NCBI GenBank assembly: GCA_947304475.1
Contig: CAMZBE010000071.1
Span: 1-7,097 of the forward strand
Direction: 5' to 3'
From: an uncultured Clostridia bacterium
GTDB taxonomy: Bacteria > Bacillota > Clostridia > Oscillospirales > CAG-272
Length of the DNA: 7,097 nt
In this document: positions 1 to 5,703 of the stretch, piece by piece
Numbering within the stretch: position 1 is the stretch's first letter
Layout: every line of letters begins with the position of its first letter
Position numbers and translations under genes: made by a program
The notes under the pieces: generated by a model
The model's input: only the letters and a program-made list of their open reading frames with translations
Database searches by the model: none
Told to the model about the DNA's origin: nothing

Positions 1-561
1 AACATCGCCGCCATCGCCAGCGGGATCGCGCGCAGCGGCGCCGACGTCATCGCGATCGACGGTTTCCGCGGTGGGACCGGCGCCGCGCCGACCAGGATCC
101 GGGACAACGTCGGGATCCCGATTGAACTGGCGCTTGCCGCGGTGGATCAGCGTCTGCGCGACGAGGGGATCCGCAACAACGTCTCGCTCGTGGTCGGGGG
201 CTCGATCCGCAGCGCCGCCGACGTGGTGAAGGCGGTCGCGCTGGGCGCCGACGCCTGCTATATCGCCACCGCCGCCCTGCTCGCGCTCGGGTGTCACCTC
301 TGCCGCACCTGCCAGTCCGGCAAATGCAACTGGGGCATCGCCACTCAGCGTCCCGACCTGGTCAAACGCCTGAACCCCGATATCGGGAGCGAACGTCTTG
401 TCAACCTGATGACCGCCTGGCGCCACGAGATCATGGAGATGATGGGCGGAATGGGCATCAACTCGATCGAGGCGCTGCGCGGCAACCGCCTGATGCTCCG
501 GGGCGTCGGGCTGAATGAAAAAGAACTGTCGATCCTCGGTATCGCACACGCGGGTGAATAA
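1..561 (+). CDS. gltB: Glutamate synthase, FMN/3Fe-4S domain subunit (archaeal-type GltB), 3' end only
   Basis: C-terminal 186 residues of the synthase subunit that condenses 2-oxoglutarate with ammonia delivered from glutamine, using FMN and an Fe-S cluster to give glutamate. The frame is open from base 1, so the start lies outside. Visible are the phosphate-binding loop G-G-T-G-A-A-P (residues 24-30), a V-V-G-G-S-I-R barrel strand (about 65-71) and the 3Fe-4S motif C98-x5-C104-x4-C109 followed by N-W-G-I-A-T-Q, matching the family's C-x5-C-x4-C-P-V-G-I-A-T-Q. An extra Cys, C101, lies inside the motif. The protein stops shortly after the FMN domain and lacks the GXGXG domain, which is a separate gene at 2235. 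This is the stand-alone subunit layout of archaeal-type glutamate synthases. The internal GTG at 142 is not a start, because the conserved G-G-T-G-A-A-P loop lies before it. The stop is 2 bases before the ferredoxin gene. Family call is firm; gene-name convention varies. Confidence 0.93.
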   Translation, partial: NIAAIASGIARSGADVIAIDGFRGGTGAAPTRIRDNVGIPIELALAAVDQRLRDEGIRNNVSLVVGGSIRSAADVVKAVALGADACYIATAALLALGCHLCRTCQSGKCNWGIATQRPDLVKRLNPDIGSERLVNLMTAWRHEIMEMMGGMGINSIEALRGNRLMLRGVGLNEKELSILGIAHAGE

Positions 562-563
562 CG

Positions 564-1004
564 ATGAAAAGAGTTTACGTCAACGAAGAATGGTGCCTCG
601 GCTGCCATCTCTGCGAATACAACTGCGCCTTCGCCAATTCGGGGTTGAAGGACATGGCGTTCGCCCTGAAAGACAAGAAGATCTTTCCCCGCATCCACGT
701 CGAAGGGGACGATAAGATCACCTTCGCCGTCTCCTGCCGCCACTGCTCCGATCCGCTCTGCGTCAAGAGTTGTATCGCCGGGGCGATCAGCAAAACCGAC
801 GGGGTGGTGAAGATCGACCGGACCAAGTGCGTCGGGTGCCTGACCTGCGTTCTGGTCTGCCCCTACGGCGCGCTCGCCCCGGGGGAGAACGGAACCATGC
901 AGAAATGCGAACTCTGCCTGGAGAACGCCTGCGGCGAACCCGCCTGCGTGACGGGCTGCCCGAACAAAGCGATCGTTTACGAAGAAAGGGGCGACGGAGA
1001 ATGA
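564..1004 (+). CDS. Four-cluster (4x[4Fe-4S]) ferredoxin, HycB/DmsB-like electron-transfer subunit
   Basis: 146-residue cytoplasmic iron-sulfur protein. Cysteine groups occur in order: C11/C14/C17/C21; C58/C61/C66/C70; C89/C92/C95/C99; and C115/C118/C128/C132, with P following C99 and C132. This is the pattern of the four-cluster electron-transfer subunits of the HycB/DmsB/PsrB family. A 17th cysteine (C123) sits in the last group. No signal peptide or membrane segment is visible, so it acts in the cytoplasm. It starts 2 bases after the glutamate synthase stop, with only a weak GGGTGA upstream, so translational coupling is likely. Its end overlaps the next start by ATGA (1001-1004). Wedged between glutamate synthase subunits and next to an FAD oxidoreductase, it probably carries electrons between NAD(P)H or a cell ferredoxin and the synthase FMN. 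That partner assignment is inference; the cluster count follows from the motif. Confidence 0.92.
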   Translation: MKRVYVNEEWCLGCHLCEYNCAFANSGLKDMAFALKDKKIFPRIHVEGDDKITFAVSCRHCSDPLCVKSCIAGAISKTDGVVKIDRTKCVGCLTCVLVCPYGALAPGENGTMQKCELCLENACGEPACVTGCPNKAIVYEERGDGE

Positions 1005-2233
1005 AACGCTACGTGATCGTCGGCAACGGCGCCGCCGCCGTCGGCTGTATCGAAGGGATCCGCGCCGTCGACGCGAAGGGGGAGATCACGGTCGTCTCGC
1101 AGGAGGACCGTCCGGTCTACGGCCGCCCCTTGATCTCCTACTATCTGATGGGCAAGACCGACCTTGCCAAAATGAACTACCGCCCCGCAGACTTCTACGA
1201 AAAGAACGGCTGCCGGGTGCTCTACGGACGGCGCGCGGTCGCGCTCGATCCGGAAAAGAAGACCGTGACGCTCGACGAAGGAAAGCCCCTTCCCTACGAC
1301 GCGCTCTGTATCGCGACGGGTTCGCGTCCCTTCGTCCCGCCCTTCGAGGGGTTGGACACGGTCGAAAAGAAATACTCCTTCATGACGCTGGACGACGCGT
1401 TGGCGCTCGAAGGGGCGCTTTCCGAAACGGCGCGCGTTCTGATCGTCGGAGCGGGGTTGATCGGGCTCAAATGCGCCGAGGGGATCAAGGATCGCGTCGG
1501 GCGTATCACGGTCTGCGACCTTGCCGACCGGGTGCTGTCGAGCATCCTCGACGACGACTGTGCCGCCGTCGTGCAGAAACGGCTCGAAGAGAACGGGATC
1601 GACTTCCTGCTCGGCGATACGGCGGTACGTTTCGATGGAAACACGGCGGAAATGAAAAGCGGCAAGAGCGTGGACTTCGACGTTCTGGTGCTCGCCGTCG
1701 GCGTCCGCGCCAACGTCGATCTGGTCAAAGAGGCGGGCGGGACCGTCAACCGCGGGATCGTGGTCGATAAGGCGTGCGCGACCGATCTTCCCTCGGTCTA
1801 CGCGGCGGGCGACTGCGCCGAGGGGTTTGACGCCTCGATCGGACAGAACCGCGTGCTCGCGATCCTGCCGAACGCCTACCTGCAGGGGCATACCGCCGGG
1901 AGCAATATGGCAGGGGGCGACGACTTGCTGTCGAACGCGATCCCGATGAACTCGATCGGCTTCTTCGGTCTGCACGTCATGACCGCCGGCGCCTACGACG
2001 GCGAAATGACCGAAGAGAAGAGCGAAGGCGGGATCAAACGCTTCTTCGTAAAGGACGGTCTGCTCCGCGGCTATATCCTGATCGGGGATACCGAACGCGC
2101 CGGGATCTATACCTCTCTGGTGCGCGAAAAAACGCCGCTTTCGACGGTCGATTTCGACCTGACGAAAAAATATGCTTCCAATTTAATCTTTTCGCGCGAA
2201 AACCGTAGAAAAAAGTTCGGGGGTGTGGTATAA
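1001..2233 (+). CDS. FAD/NAD(P)-dependent oxidoreductase (NADH oxidase / rubredoxin-reductase-like), glutamate synthase-associated
   Basis: 410-residue pyridine nucleotide-disulfide oxidoreductase-fold flavoprotein. The N-terminal FAD-binding motif is V-G-N-G-A-A-A-V-G (7-15). A-T-G-S-R-P follows (105-110), then a second Rossmann motif for NAD(P), V-G-A-G-L-I-G (149-155), and the FAD ribityl-contacting A-A-G-D-C-A-E (268-274). There is no C-x4-C redox disulfide near the N terminus, so it is not a thioredoxin- or lipoamide-reductase type; it resembles nitrite reductase large-subunit, NADH oxidase and rubredoxin reductase flavodomains. The start chosen is ATG 1001, overlapping the ferredoxin stop, with AAAGGGG 9 bases upstream; a longer frame to 770 only shadows the ferredoxin gene. 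The last 80 bases are strikingly AT-rich compared with the rest. By context it supplies reducing power to the split glutamate synthase in place of GltD. Exact electron donor is unknown. Confidence 0.9.
   Translation: MKRYVIVGNGAAAVGCIEGIRAVDAKGEITVVSQEDRPVYGRPLISYYLMGKTDLAKMNYRPADFYEKNGCRVLYGRRAVALDPEKKTVTLDEGKPLPYDALCIATGSRPFVPPFEGLDTVEKKYSFMTLDDALALEGALSETARVLIVGAGLIGLKCAEGIKDRVGRITVCDLADRVLSSILDDDCAAVVQKRLEENGIDFLLGDTAVRFDGNTAEMKSGKSVDFDVLVLAVGVRANVDLVKEAGGTVNRGIVVDKACATDLPSVYAAGDCAEGFDASIGQNRVLAILPNAYLQGHTAGSNMAGGDDLLSNAIPMNSIGFFGLHVMTAGAYDGEMTEEKSEGGIKRFFVKDGLLRGYILIGDTERAGIYTSLVREKTPLSTVDFDLTKKYASNLIFSRENRRKKFGGVV
2189..2202. repeat. Perfect 14-bp palindrome TTTTCGCGCGAAAA (possible operator)
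   Basis: The sequence TTTTCGCGCGAAAA equals its own reverse complement and lies within the last codons of the oxidoreductase gene, in a local AT-rich patch. It ends 3 bases before a possible -35 box at 2206. The symmetry and the position suit a dimeric-regulator site. It could also be chance, because GCG/CGC codons are frequent here. Confidence 0.35.
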
Positions 2234-2234
2234 T
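2206..2234 (+). promoter_or_regulatory. Possible internal sigmaA promoter (TAGAAA-17 bp-TATAAT, extended -10)
   Basis: A perfect TATAAT (2229-2234) is preceded by TGG, giving an extended TGnTATAAT -10 box. A 4/6 -35 match, TAGAAA (2206-2211), lies at the ideal 17-bp spacing. Transcription from it would begin around 2241, inside the GXGXG coding sequence. It could not express that gene from its own start, but it could feed glutamine synthetase and the ANTAR gene. The hexamer directly abuts the ATG at 2235, so partial coincidence with the AT-rich gene junction is possible. Confidence 0.35.
2219..2225 (+). promoter_or_regulatory. Shine-Dalgarno site deciding the start of the GXGXG gene
   Basis: GGGGGTG lies 9 bases before the ATG at 2235. 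The in-frame GTG at 2223 is part of this site and has nothing suitable at the right distance upstream, so ATG 2235 is the better start. Confidence 0.6.
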
Positions 2235-2954
2235 ATGTTATTAGACGTGAGTGAACTCGGATTTCGTGCCATCAACGAGGCGATCCGGGAAAAGAAAGGC
2301 AAGGTCACCCTCACCGGCTGTCTCGGTCAGCGGTTCGTCTGCGCCGGAATGTCGGACGTCTCGGTTGAAATCAAGGGCGTGCCGGGCAACGCGCTGGGCG
2401 CCTATCTGAACGGCGGAACCATCACCGTCGACGGCAACGCGCAGGACGCGGTCGGCGACACCATGAACGCCGGGGAGATCGTAATCTCGGGCAACGTCGG
2501 CGACGCCGCCGGCTACGCCATGCGGGGCGGACGCATCTTCGTCAAGGGCGACGCGGGATACCGCGCCGGGATCCATATGAAGGCGTACGAAGAGAAGATC
2601 CCCGTCCTCGTGATCGGCGGCTGCGCCGGCAGTTTTCTCGGGGAGTACCAGGCGGGCGGCGTAATCGTCGTGCTCGGGCTTTCCGACCGGAAGCGGCGGA
2701 TCGTAGGCAATTTCCCCTGTACCGGTATGCACGGGGGAAAGATGATCTTGCGCTCGGACTGCTCCGGGATCGCTTTCCCCGATCAGGTGACGGCGCGACC
2801 GGCAACCGAAGAAGATCTATGCGAGATCCGCGCCTATGTTTCGGAGTACTGTGCCCTCTTCGGCGCAGACGAAAAAGAACTGATGAATTCCCCCTTCACC
2901 GTCGTCACACCCGACGGTAAAAATCCGTACAAACGACTTTACGTTCCGAACTGA
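2235..2954 (+). CDS. Stand-alone GXGXG-domain subunit of glutamate synthase
   Basis: 239-residue protein corresponding to the C-terminal right-handed beta-helix domain of large glutamate synthase subunits; the same fold is found in subunit C of formylmethanofuran dehydrogenase. A regular ladder of short strands and G-x3-G turns runs through residues 48-112, including G-N-A-L-G (51-55), L-N-G-G-T (58-62), D-A-V-G (71-74), G-D-A-A-G (89-93), M-R-G-G-R (96-100) and G-Y-R-A-G (108-112). In the fused enzyme this domain is structural, helping hold the FMN and amidotransferase domains and the ammonia tunnel in register; its role as a separate subunit here is inferred to be the same. Start is ATG 2235, 1 base after the oxidoreductase stop. 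The C-terminal 50 residues (T-E-E-D-L onward) form a helical tail and a basic P-Y-K-R-L end. It is followed 18 bases later by glutamine synthetase. Confidence 0.9.
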   Translation: MLLDVSELGFRAINEAIREKKGKVTLTGCLGQRFVCAGMSDVSVEIKGVPGNALGAYLNGGTITVDGNAQDAVGDTMNAGEIVISGNVGDAAGYAMRGGRIFVKGDAGYRAGIHMKAYEEKIPVLVIGGCAGSFLGEYQAGGVIVVLGLSDRKRRIVGNFPCTGMHGGKMILRSDCSGIAFPDQVTARPATEEDLCEIRAYVSEYCALFGADEKELMNSPFTVVTPDGKNPYKRLYVPN

Positions 2955-2972
2955 ACGTACAGGGAGGTCAAC

Positions 2973-4181
2973 ATGAACTACTCAAAAGAAGAGGTCATGC
3001 AATACGTCGCCGAGGAGGACGTCAAGTTTATCCGCCTCGCCTTCTGCGACGTGTTCGGGAAGCAGAAGAATATCTCGATCATGCCGGAGGAACTGCCGCG
3101 CGCCTTTGAACACGGGATCGCGTTCGACGCGTCGGCGATCGCCGGCTTCGGGGACGAGGCGCATTCCGACCTCTTCCTGCACCCCGATCCCGAAACCCTG
3201 ACCTGGCTGCCCTGGCGGCCCGAGCACGGGAAGGTCGTGCGTATGTTCTGCGCCGTCACCTACCCCGACGGGACGCCGTTTGCCTGCGACACCCGCGGGC
3301 TGCTCAAGCAGGCGGTGGCAGACGCGCGCGCGGCGGGTTACACCTTCTCGTTCGGGGCGGAGCAGGAGTTCTACCTCTTTGAACTCGACGAGAAGAACGA
3401 TCCGACGAAGATCCCCTACGACCGGGCGGGCTATATGGATATCGCCCCCGAAGACAAGGGTGAGAACGTCCGCCGCGAGATCTGCCTGACGCTCGAGCAG
3501 ATGGGGATTCGCCCCGAAAGTTCGCATCACGAAGAGGGACCGGGGCAGAACGAAATCGACTTCCGCTACACCGAGGCGCTCGCCGCCGCCGACAACGTCA
3601 TGACCTTCCAGACGGTGGTGCGGACGGTCGCGCGCCGCAACGGACTGCACGCCGATTTCTCCCCGAAACCGCTCCCGGACGAGCCGGGCAACGGCTTCCA
3701 CGTCAACTGGTCGGTCAAACCCGACGACGAGAAGAAACAGGAGAGCATGATCGCGGGGGTGCTTGACAAAATCGTACCGATGACCGTGTTTTTCAACCCC
3801 GTCGAGGCGTCTTACGAACGGCTCGGGCAGAGGAAGGCACCGCGCTTCGTGTCGTGGTCGCGCGAGAACCGCTCGCAACTCGTGCGGATCCCCGCGGCGC
3901 AGAAAGAGTACCGACGCGCCGAACTCCGCTCTCCCGATCCGGCGGCAAATCCGTATATCGCTCTTACGCTGATGATCCGGGCGGGACTTTACGGCGCGGA
4001 GAAGGGGCTGTCGCTTCCCGCTCCGGTCGACCTCAACCTCTTCCGGGCGGATCCGGCGACGACCGACGCCCTCTCACGCCTGCCCGATACGCTTGAAAAG
4101 GCGAAAGCCGCGGCGAAGAGCGACGAATGGCTGAAGACCATGCTCCCCGCCGAGATCCTGAACGCCTACTGCAAAGACTGA
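2973..4181 (+). CDS. glnA: Glutamine synthetase, short clostridial-type
   Basis: 402-residue enzyme of the GlnA family, which makes glutamine from glutamate, ammonia and ATP; with the upstream genes it completes the GS-GOGAT cycle. The N-terminal beta-grasp domain contains R-L-A-F-C-D-V-F-G-K (21-30). Catalytic metal ligands follow: E130 and E132 in G-A-E-Q-E-F, E187 and E194 in H-H-E-E-G-P-G-Q-N-E, H243 in G-N-G-F-H-V-N, and E317 in R-R-A-E-L-R. N-R-S-Q-L-V-R-I-P (299-307) and S-P-D-P-A-A-N-P-Y (320-328) are also present. It is shorter than classical GSI (about 440-470 residues) and shows no adenylylation Tyr segment. H243-V-N245 replaces the usual H-x-H, A279-S-Y replaces N-S-Y, and K288-A-P stands where classical enzymes have E-A-P (the active-site flap Glu). 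Start ATG has GGGAGGT 4 bases upstream. True glutamine synthetase is most likely; a GS-like ligase is the alternative. Confidence 0.92.
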   Translation: MNYSKEEVMQYVAEEDVKFIRLAFCDVFGKQKNISIMPEELPRAFEHGIAFDASAIAGFGDEAHSDLFLHPDPETLTWLPWRPEHGKVVRMFCAVTYPDGTPFACDTRGLLKQAVADARAAGYTFSFGAEQEFYLFELDEKNDPTKIPYDRAGYMDIAPEDKGENVRREICLTLEQMGIRPESSHHEEGPGQNEIDFRYTEALAAADNVMTFQTVVRTVARRNGLHADFSPKPLPDEPGNGFHVNWSVKPDDEKKQESMIAGVLDKIVPMTVFFNPVEASYERLGQRKAPRFVSWSRENRSQLVRIPAAQKEYRRAELRSPDPAANPYIALTLMIRAGLYGAEKGLSLPAPVDLNLFRADPATTDALSRLPDTLEKAKAAAKSDEWLKTMLPAEILNAYCKD

Positions 4182-4219
4182 CGATCAATCCCGAATAAAC
4201 GCGAAAGGAGGGACGGAGC

Positions 4220-4804
4220 ATGGACCTCAAAGAACAGTCGTACAGCGTTCTCGTCGTCTCGTCGTCCGAAAAGTTCAATGCCGCGCTCACGGAATACTTC
4301 TCCGTCCCTACCTTTACGCCGGTACAGACGGTCCCGGGCATCAGCGTCGCGAAGCGGGCGCTGATTGAGCGCGCCTTCGATTTCGTCGTGGTGAACTCCC
4401 CCGTCGGAGACGACGTCGGGATCCGGTTCTCGATCGACACCGTCGCGTCCTGCGACACGGTGGTCTTGTTCCTCGCCAGGACCGAACAGTACGACCTCGC
4501 CTTTGAAAAACTCGCCGAGCACGGCGTGTTTCTGTTGCAGAAGCCCATCTCGCGCCCGGTCTTTTCGATCGCGCTCGACTGGCTGATCAGCGCGCGCGAG
4601 GGGCTGCGCAAGAACCGCACCAAAACCCTCTCAATCGAGGAAAAAATGAACGAGATTCGTCTGGTCAACCGTGCGAAATGGCTGCTGATCAGCGAACTGA
4701 AAATGACCGAGCCCGCCGCCCACCGCTACGTCGAAAAGCAGGCGATGGACCGCTGCGTCCCCCGTAAGCAGATCGCGGAGGAGATCATCAAAACCTACGG
4801 ATAA
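4220..4804 (+). CDS. Response-regulator-like protein with ANTAR RNA-binding domain (probable antiterminator)
   Basis: 194 residues. Residues 8-125 resemble a CheY-like receiver, but it is degenerate. The N-terminal acidic pair is replaced by S14-S15-S16. The beta3 phospho-acceptor position is N59 (D-F-V-V-V-N), not Asp, although the beta5 Lys-Pro (K108-P109) remains. A linker rich in basic residues leads to a C-terminal three-helix ANTAR domain (about 138-194), with A152-K-W-L-L-I, M162-T-E-P-A-A-H, A175-M-D-R and I185-A-E-E-I-I in the expected order. ANTAR proteins such as NasR, AmiR and EutV bind paired hairpins in nascent mRNA and prevent termination, often in nitrogen metabolism genes. 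As the last gene of a GS-GOGAT operon, 38 bases after glnA, it probably controls that operon; its target RNA is not in this window. Start ATG is preceded by AAAGGAGG (4204-4211). Missing Asp suggests control by binding or partner, not phosphorylation. Confidence 0.88.
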   Translation: MDLKEQSYSVLVVSSSEKFNAALTEYFSVPTFTPVQTVPGISVAKRALIERAFDFVVVNSPVGDDVGIRFSIDTVASCDTVVLFLARTEQYDLAFEKLAEHGVFLLQKPISRPVFSIALDWLISAREGLRKNRTKTLSIEEKMNEIRLVNRAKWLLISELKMTEPAAHRYVEKQAMDRCVPRKQIAEEIIKTYG

Positions 4805-4822
4805 CTTTTACATAACGAAACG

Positions 4823-4856
4823 ATACGGGCGCGCCGAACGGCGCGCCCGTATTTCT
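4823..4856 (+). terminator. Intrinsic terminator of the nitrogen operon (probably bidirectional)
   Basis: A perfect 13-bp stem, ATACGGGCGCGCC (4823-4835) with GGCGCGCCCGTAT (4840-4852), has the tetraloop GAAC. It lies 18 bases after the ANTAR stop. On the + strand it continues ATTTCTTTA, an interrupted T-rich tail. It lies between convergent genes and may also end the minus-strand gene that stops at 4869, although the T tract in that direction is poor. Confidence 0.85.
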
Positions 4857-4868
4857 TTACGTTCGGTT

Positions 4869-5366
4869 TTATTCCCGCGCTTCCCCCTTCTCTTCGAGCG
4901 CCTCTTTTCTGTGGGCGAGGTGGATCCCGATATGCCCGACGCCGAGTATCAGTGCGGAGACGAGCAGGACGATATTTCCGCCCCAGACCGCGAGCAGAAG
5001 GAACGCGAACACCGGAAGCGTCGCACCGGCGACCGGGATCCCGAAAAGGGGACGGTAGAAATCAAGCATGGTACGCCGGCTCCGGAAGTAGCGAATCCAG
5101 AAAACCTCGTAGAGAAGCATCGCAAGAAGCGACGCGAGAAGCCAGAGCGACCAGGGCGACAGGGGAAAACGCGGATTGAAGTCGGAAAAGATCAGAGCAA
5201 CCGCGGTCACGAGCACTTCCCCGATCCGCTCGAGGGCGAGCAGAACCCGGTTCTCGTTTTTTGCGTACCGGGCGTAGTTCTCCGGCTGCCGCTTCGTCCA
5301 AAGAAGGTTCGGAACGTAGAGCATCAGAAGCCAGAGCAGACCGATATAGGAAAACCCGAAATGCAC
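4869..5366 (-). CDS. Small polytopic membrane protein of unknown function
   Basis: 165 residues; not recognised as a named family. About five hydrophobic segments are visible at roughly 5-23, 48-62, 70-91, 109-128 and 131-151. Between the first two is a basic, polar loop (T-K-R-Q-P-E-N-Y...K-N-E-N-R), and the highly charged C-terminal tail R-K-E-A-L-E-E-K-G is probably cytoplasmic. Charged E46-R47 and E50 enter the second segment, and G-H-I-G-I-H (144-149) ends the last one. These polar positions might be functional but give no catalytic signature. Two GTG codons compete as starts; the one at 5366 is chosen because AGGGGGTG lies 6 bases before it and its own promoter lies upstream. The alternative GTG at 5375 adds 3 residues but would start inside that ribosome site. 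It is a single-gene transcription unit, convergent with the nitrogen operon and divergent from the PAP2 gene. Confidence 0.8.
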   Translation of the reverse strand: MHFGFSYIGLLWLLMLYVPNLLWTKRQPENYARYAKNENRVLLALERIGEVLVTAVALIFSDFNPRFPLSPWSLWLLASLLAMLLYEVFWIRYFRSRRTMLDFYRPLFGIPVAGATLPVFAFLLLAVWGGNIVLLVSALILGVGHIGIHLAHRKEALEEKGEARE

Positions 5367-5372
5367 AGCGCA

Positions 5373-5380
5373 CACCCCCT
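5373..5380 (-). promoter_or_regulatory. Shine-Dalgarno site deciding the start of the minus-strand membrane protein
   Basis: On the minus strand AGGGGGTG lies 6 bases before the GTG at 5366. The upstream GTG at 5375 overlaps this site, with no spacing from it, so 5366 is preferred. Confidence 0.55.
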
Positions 5381-5389
5381 CTCGGTTTG

Positions 5390-5417
5390 ATTATAGCACA
5401 AAACTGCGAAATGTAAA
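5390..5417 (-). promoter_or_regulatory. sigmaA promoter of the membrane protein gene
   Basis: On the minus strand TTTACA (5417-5412), 16 bp and TATAAT (5395-5390), with TGC before the -10 box giving an extended TGnTATAAT. The predicted start of transcription is near 5383, leaving a leader of about 17 bases before the GTG at 5366. It points away from the inverted-repeat element at 5434-5836. Confidence 0.75.
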
Positions 5418-5433
5418 GAGGACGAGGGGGAGA

Positions 5434-5488
5434 TACGCGCTCTTTCTTGTAAGAAAGAGCGGCAAAGAACTTCATTAGGAATGAAGTT
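5434..5488 (+). repeat. Left arm of the inverted repeat with two hairpins
   Basis: The outer hairpin is CGCTCTTTCTT (5438-5448) with AAGAAAGAGCG (5451-5461), effectively with a loop made from its central bases. The second hairpin is AACTTCATT (5468-5476), loop AGG, AATGAAGTT (5480-5488). It overlaps the 13-bp segment 5461-5473 that is perfectly repeated, inverted, at 5761-5773. A third hairpin, GGCGGT with ACCGCC (5489-5513), follows directly. Confidence 0.75.
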
Positions 5489-5555
5489 GGCGGTACTCAT
5501 GCTTCGCACCGCCGGTCCGTAAACGCGACTGCACCGGTTCGCTTTTCCTTTTTTC

Positions 5556-5581
5556 GGGACGTCGAGGACGCCGTCCCCTAC
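5556..5581 (-). repeat. REP-like palindrome with GTAG head, copy 1
   Basis: Read on the minus strand it begins GTAG (5581-5578) and continues into an imperfect palindrome whose arms include GGGACG (5556-5561) and CGTCCC (5572-5577). It matches copy 2, on the opposite strand, at 23 of 26 positions. A GTAG or GGAG head before a stem-loop is the known signature of REP elements handled by RAYT (TnpA-REP) transposases. A T-rich tract (5541-5554) lies beside it. Confidence 0.6.
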
Positions 5582-5635
5582 CGCTGGCGCGGGATAAAAA
5601 GCAAATCTTTATCGGTTGCGCCTGCATCTCCCGTT

Positions 5636-5661
5636 GTAGGGGGCGGCGTCTTCGACGCCCC
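5636..5661 (+). repeat. REP-like palindrome with GTAG head, copy 2
   Basis: It begins GTAG (5636-5639) and continues into a stem GGCGTC (5645-5650), loop TTC, GACGCC (5654-5659), extended by GG/CC around one bulged C. It is arranged head to head with copy 1, with 54 bp between the GTAG heads. The paired inverse orientation is the organisation called BIME in enterobacteria. Confidence 0.6.
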
Positions 5662-5703
5662 GCACCTTGCGAAGAAAACCGTCACGGTACCGACTATAGA
5701 ACC

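Noticed and set aside
977..1975. 332-codon open frame on the minus strand opposite the oxidoreductase
   Set aside because: Antisense shadow of a well-supported flavoprotein gene; Arg/Asp/His-rich with no motif, typical of GC-rich coding sequence.
2223..2234. GTG at 2223 as start of the GXGXG gene
   Set aside because: The codon is part of the GGGGGTG ribosome site for ATG 2235 and overlaps the preceding stop region; ATG 2235 fits better.
2982..3878. 298-codon open frame on the minus strand opposite glutamine synthetase
   Set aside because: Antisense shadow; the plus strand carries the conserved glutamine synthetase motifs in order.
4182..4219. ANTAR target (two-hairpin antiterminator) in the gap before the ANTAR gene
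   Set aside because: The 38-base gap has no stem-loops; it holds only the ribosome binding site. A target would more likely lie upstream of the operon, outside the window.
5512..5554. Intrinsic terminator from CCGGT (5512-5516) with ACCGG (5533-5537) and a T-rich tail
   Set aside because: The stem is only 5 bp with a 16-base loop, and the T-rich run begins several bases after it. No upstream + strand gene needs it.
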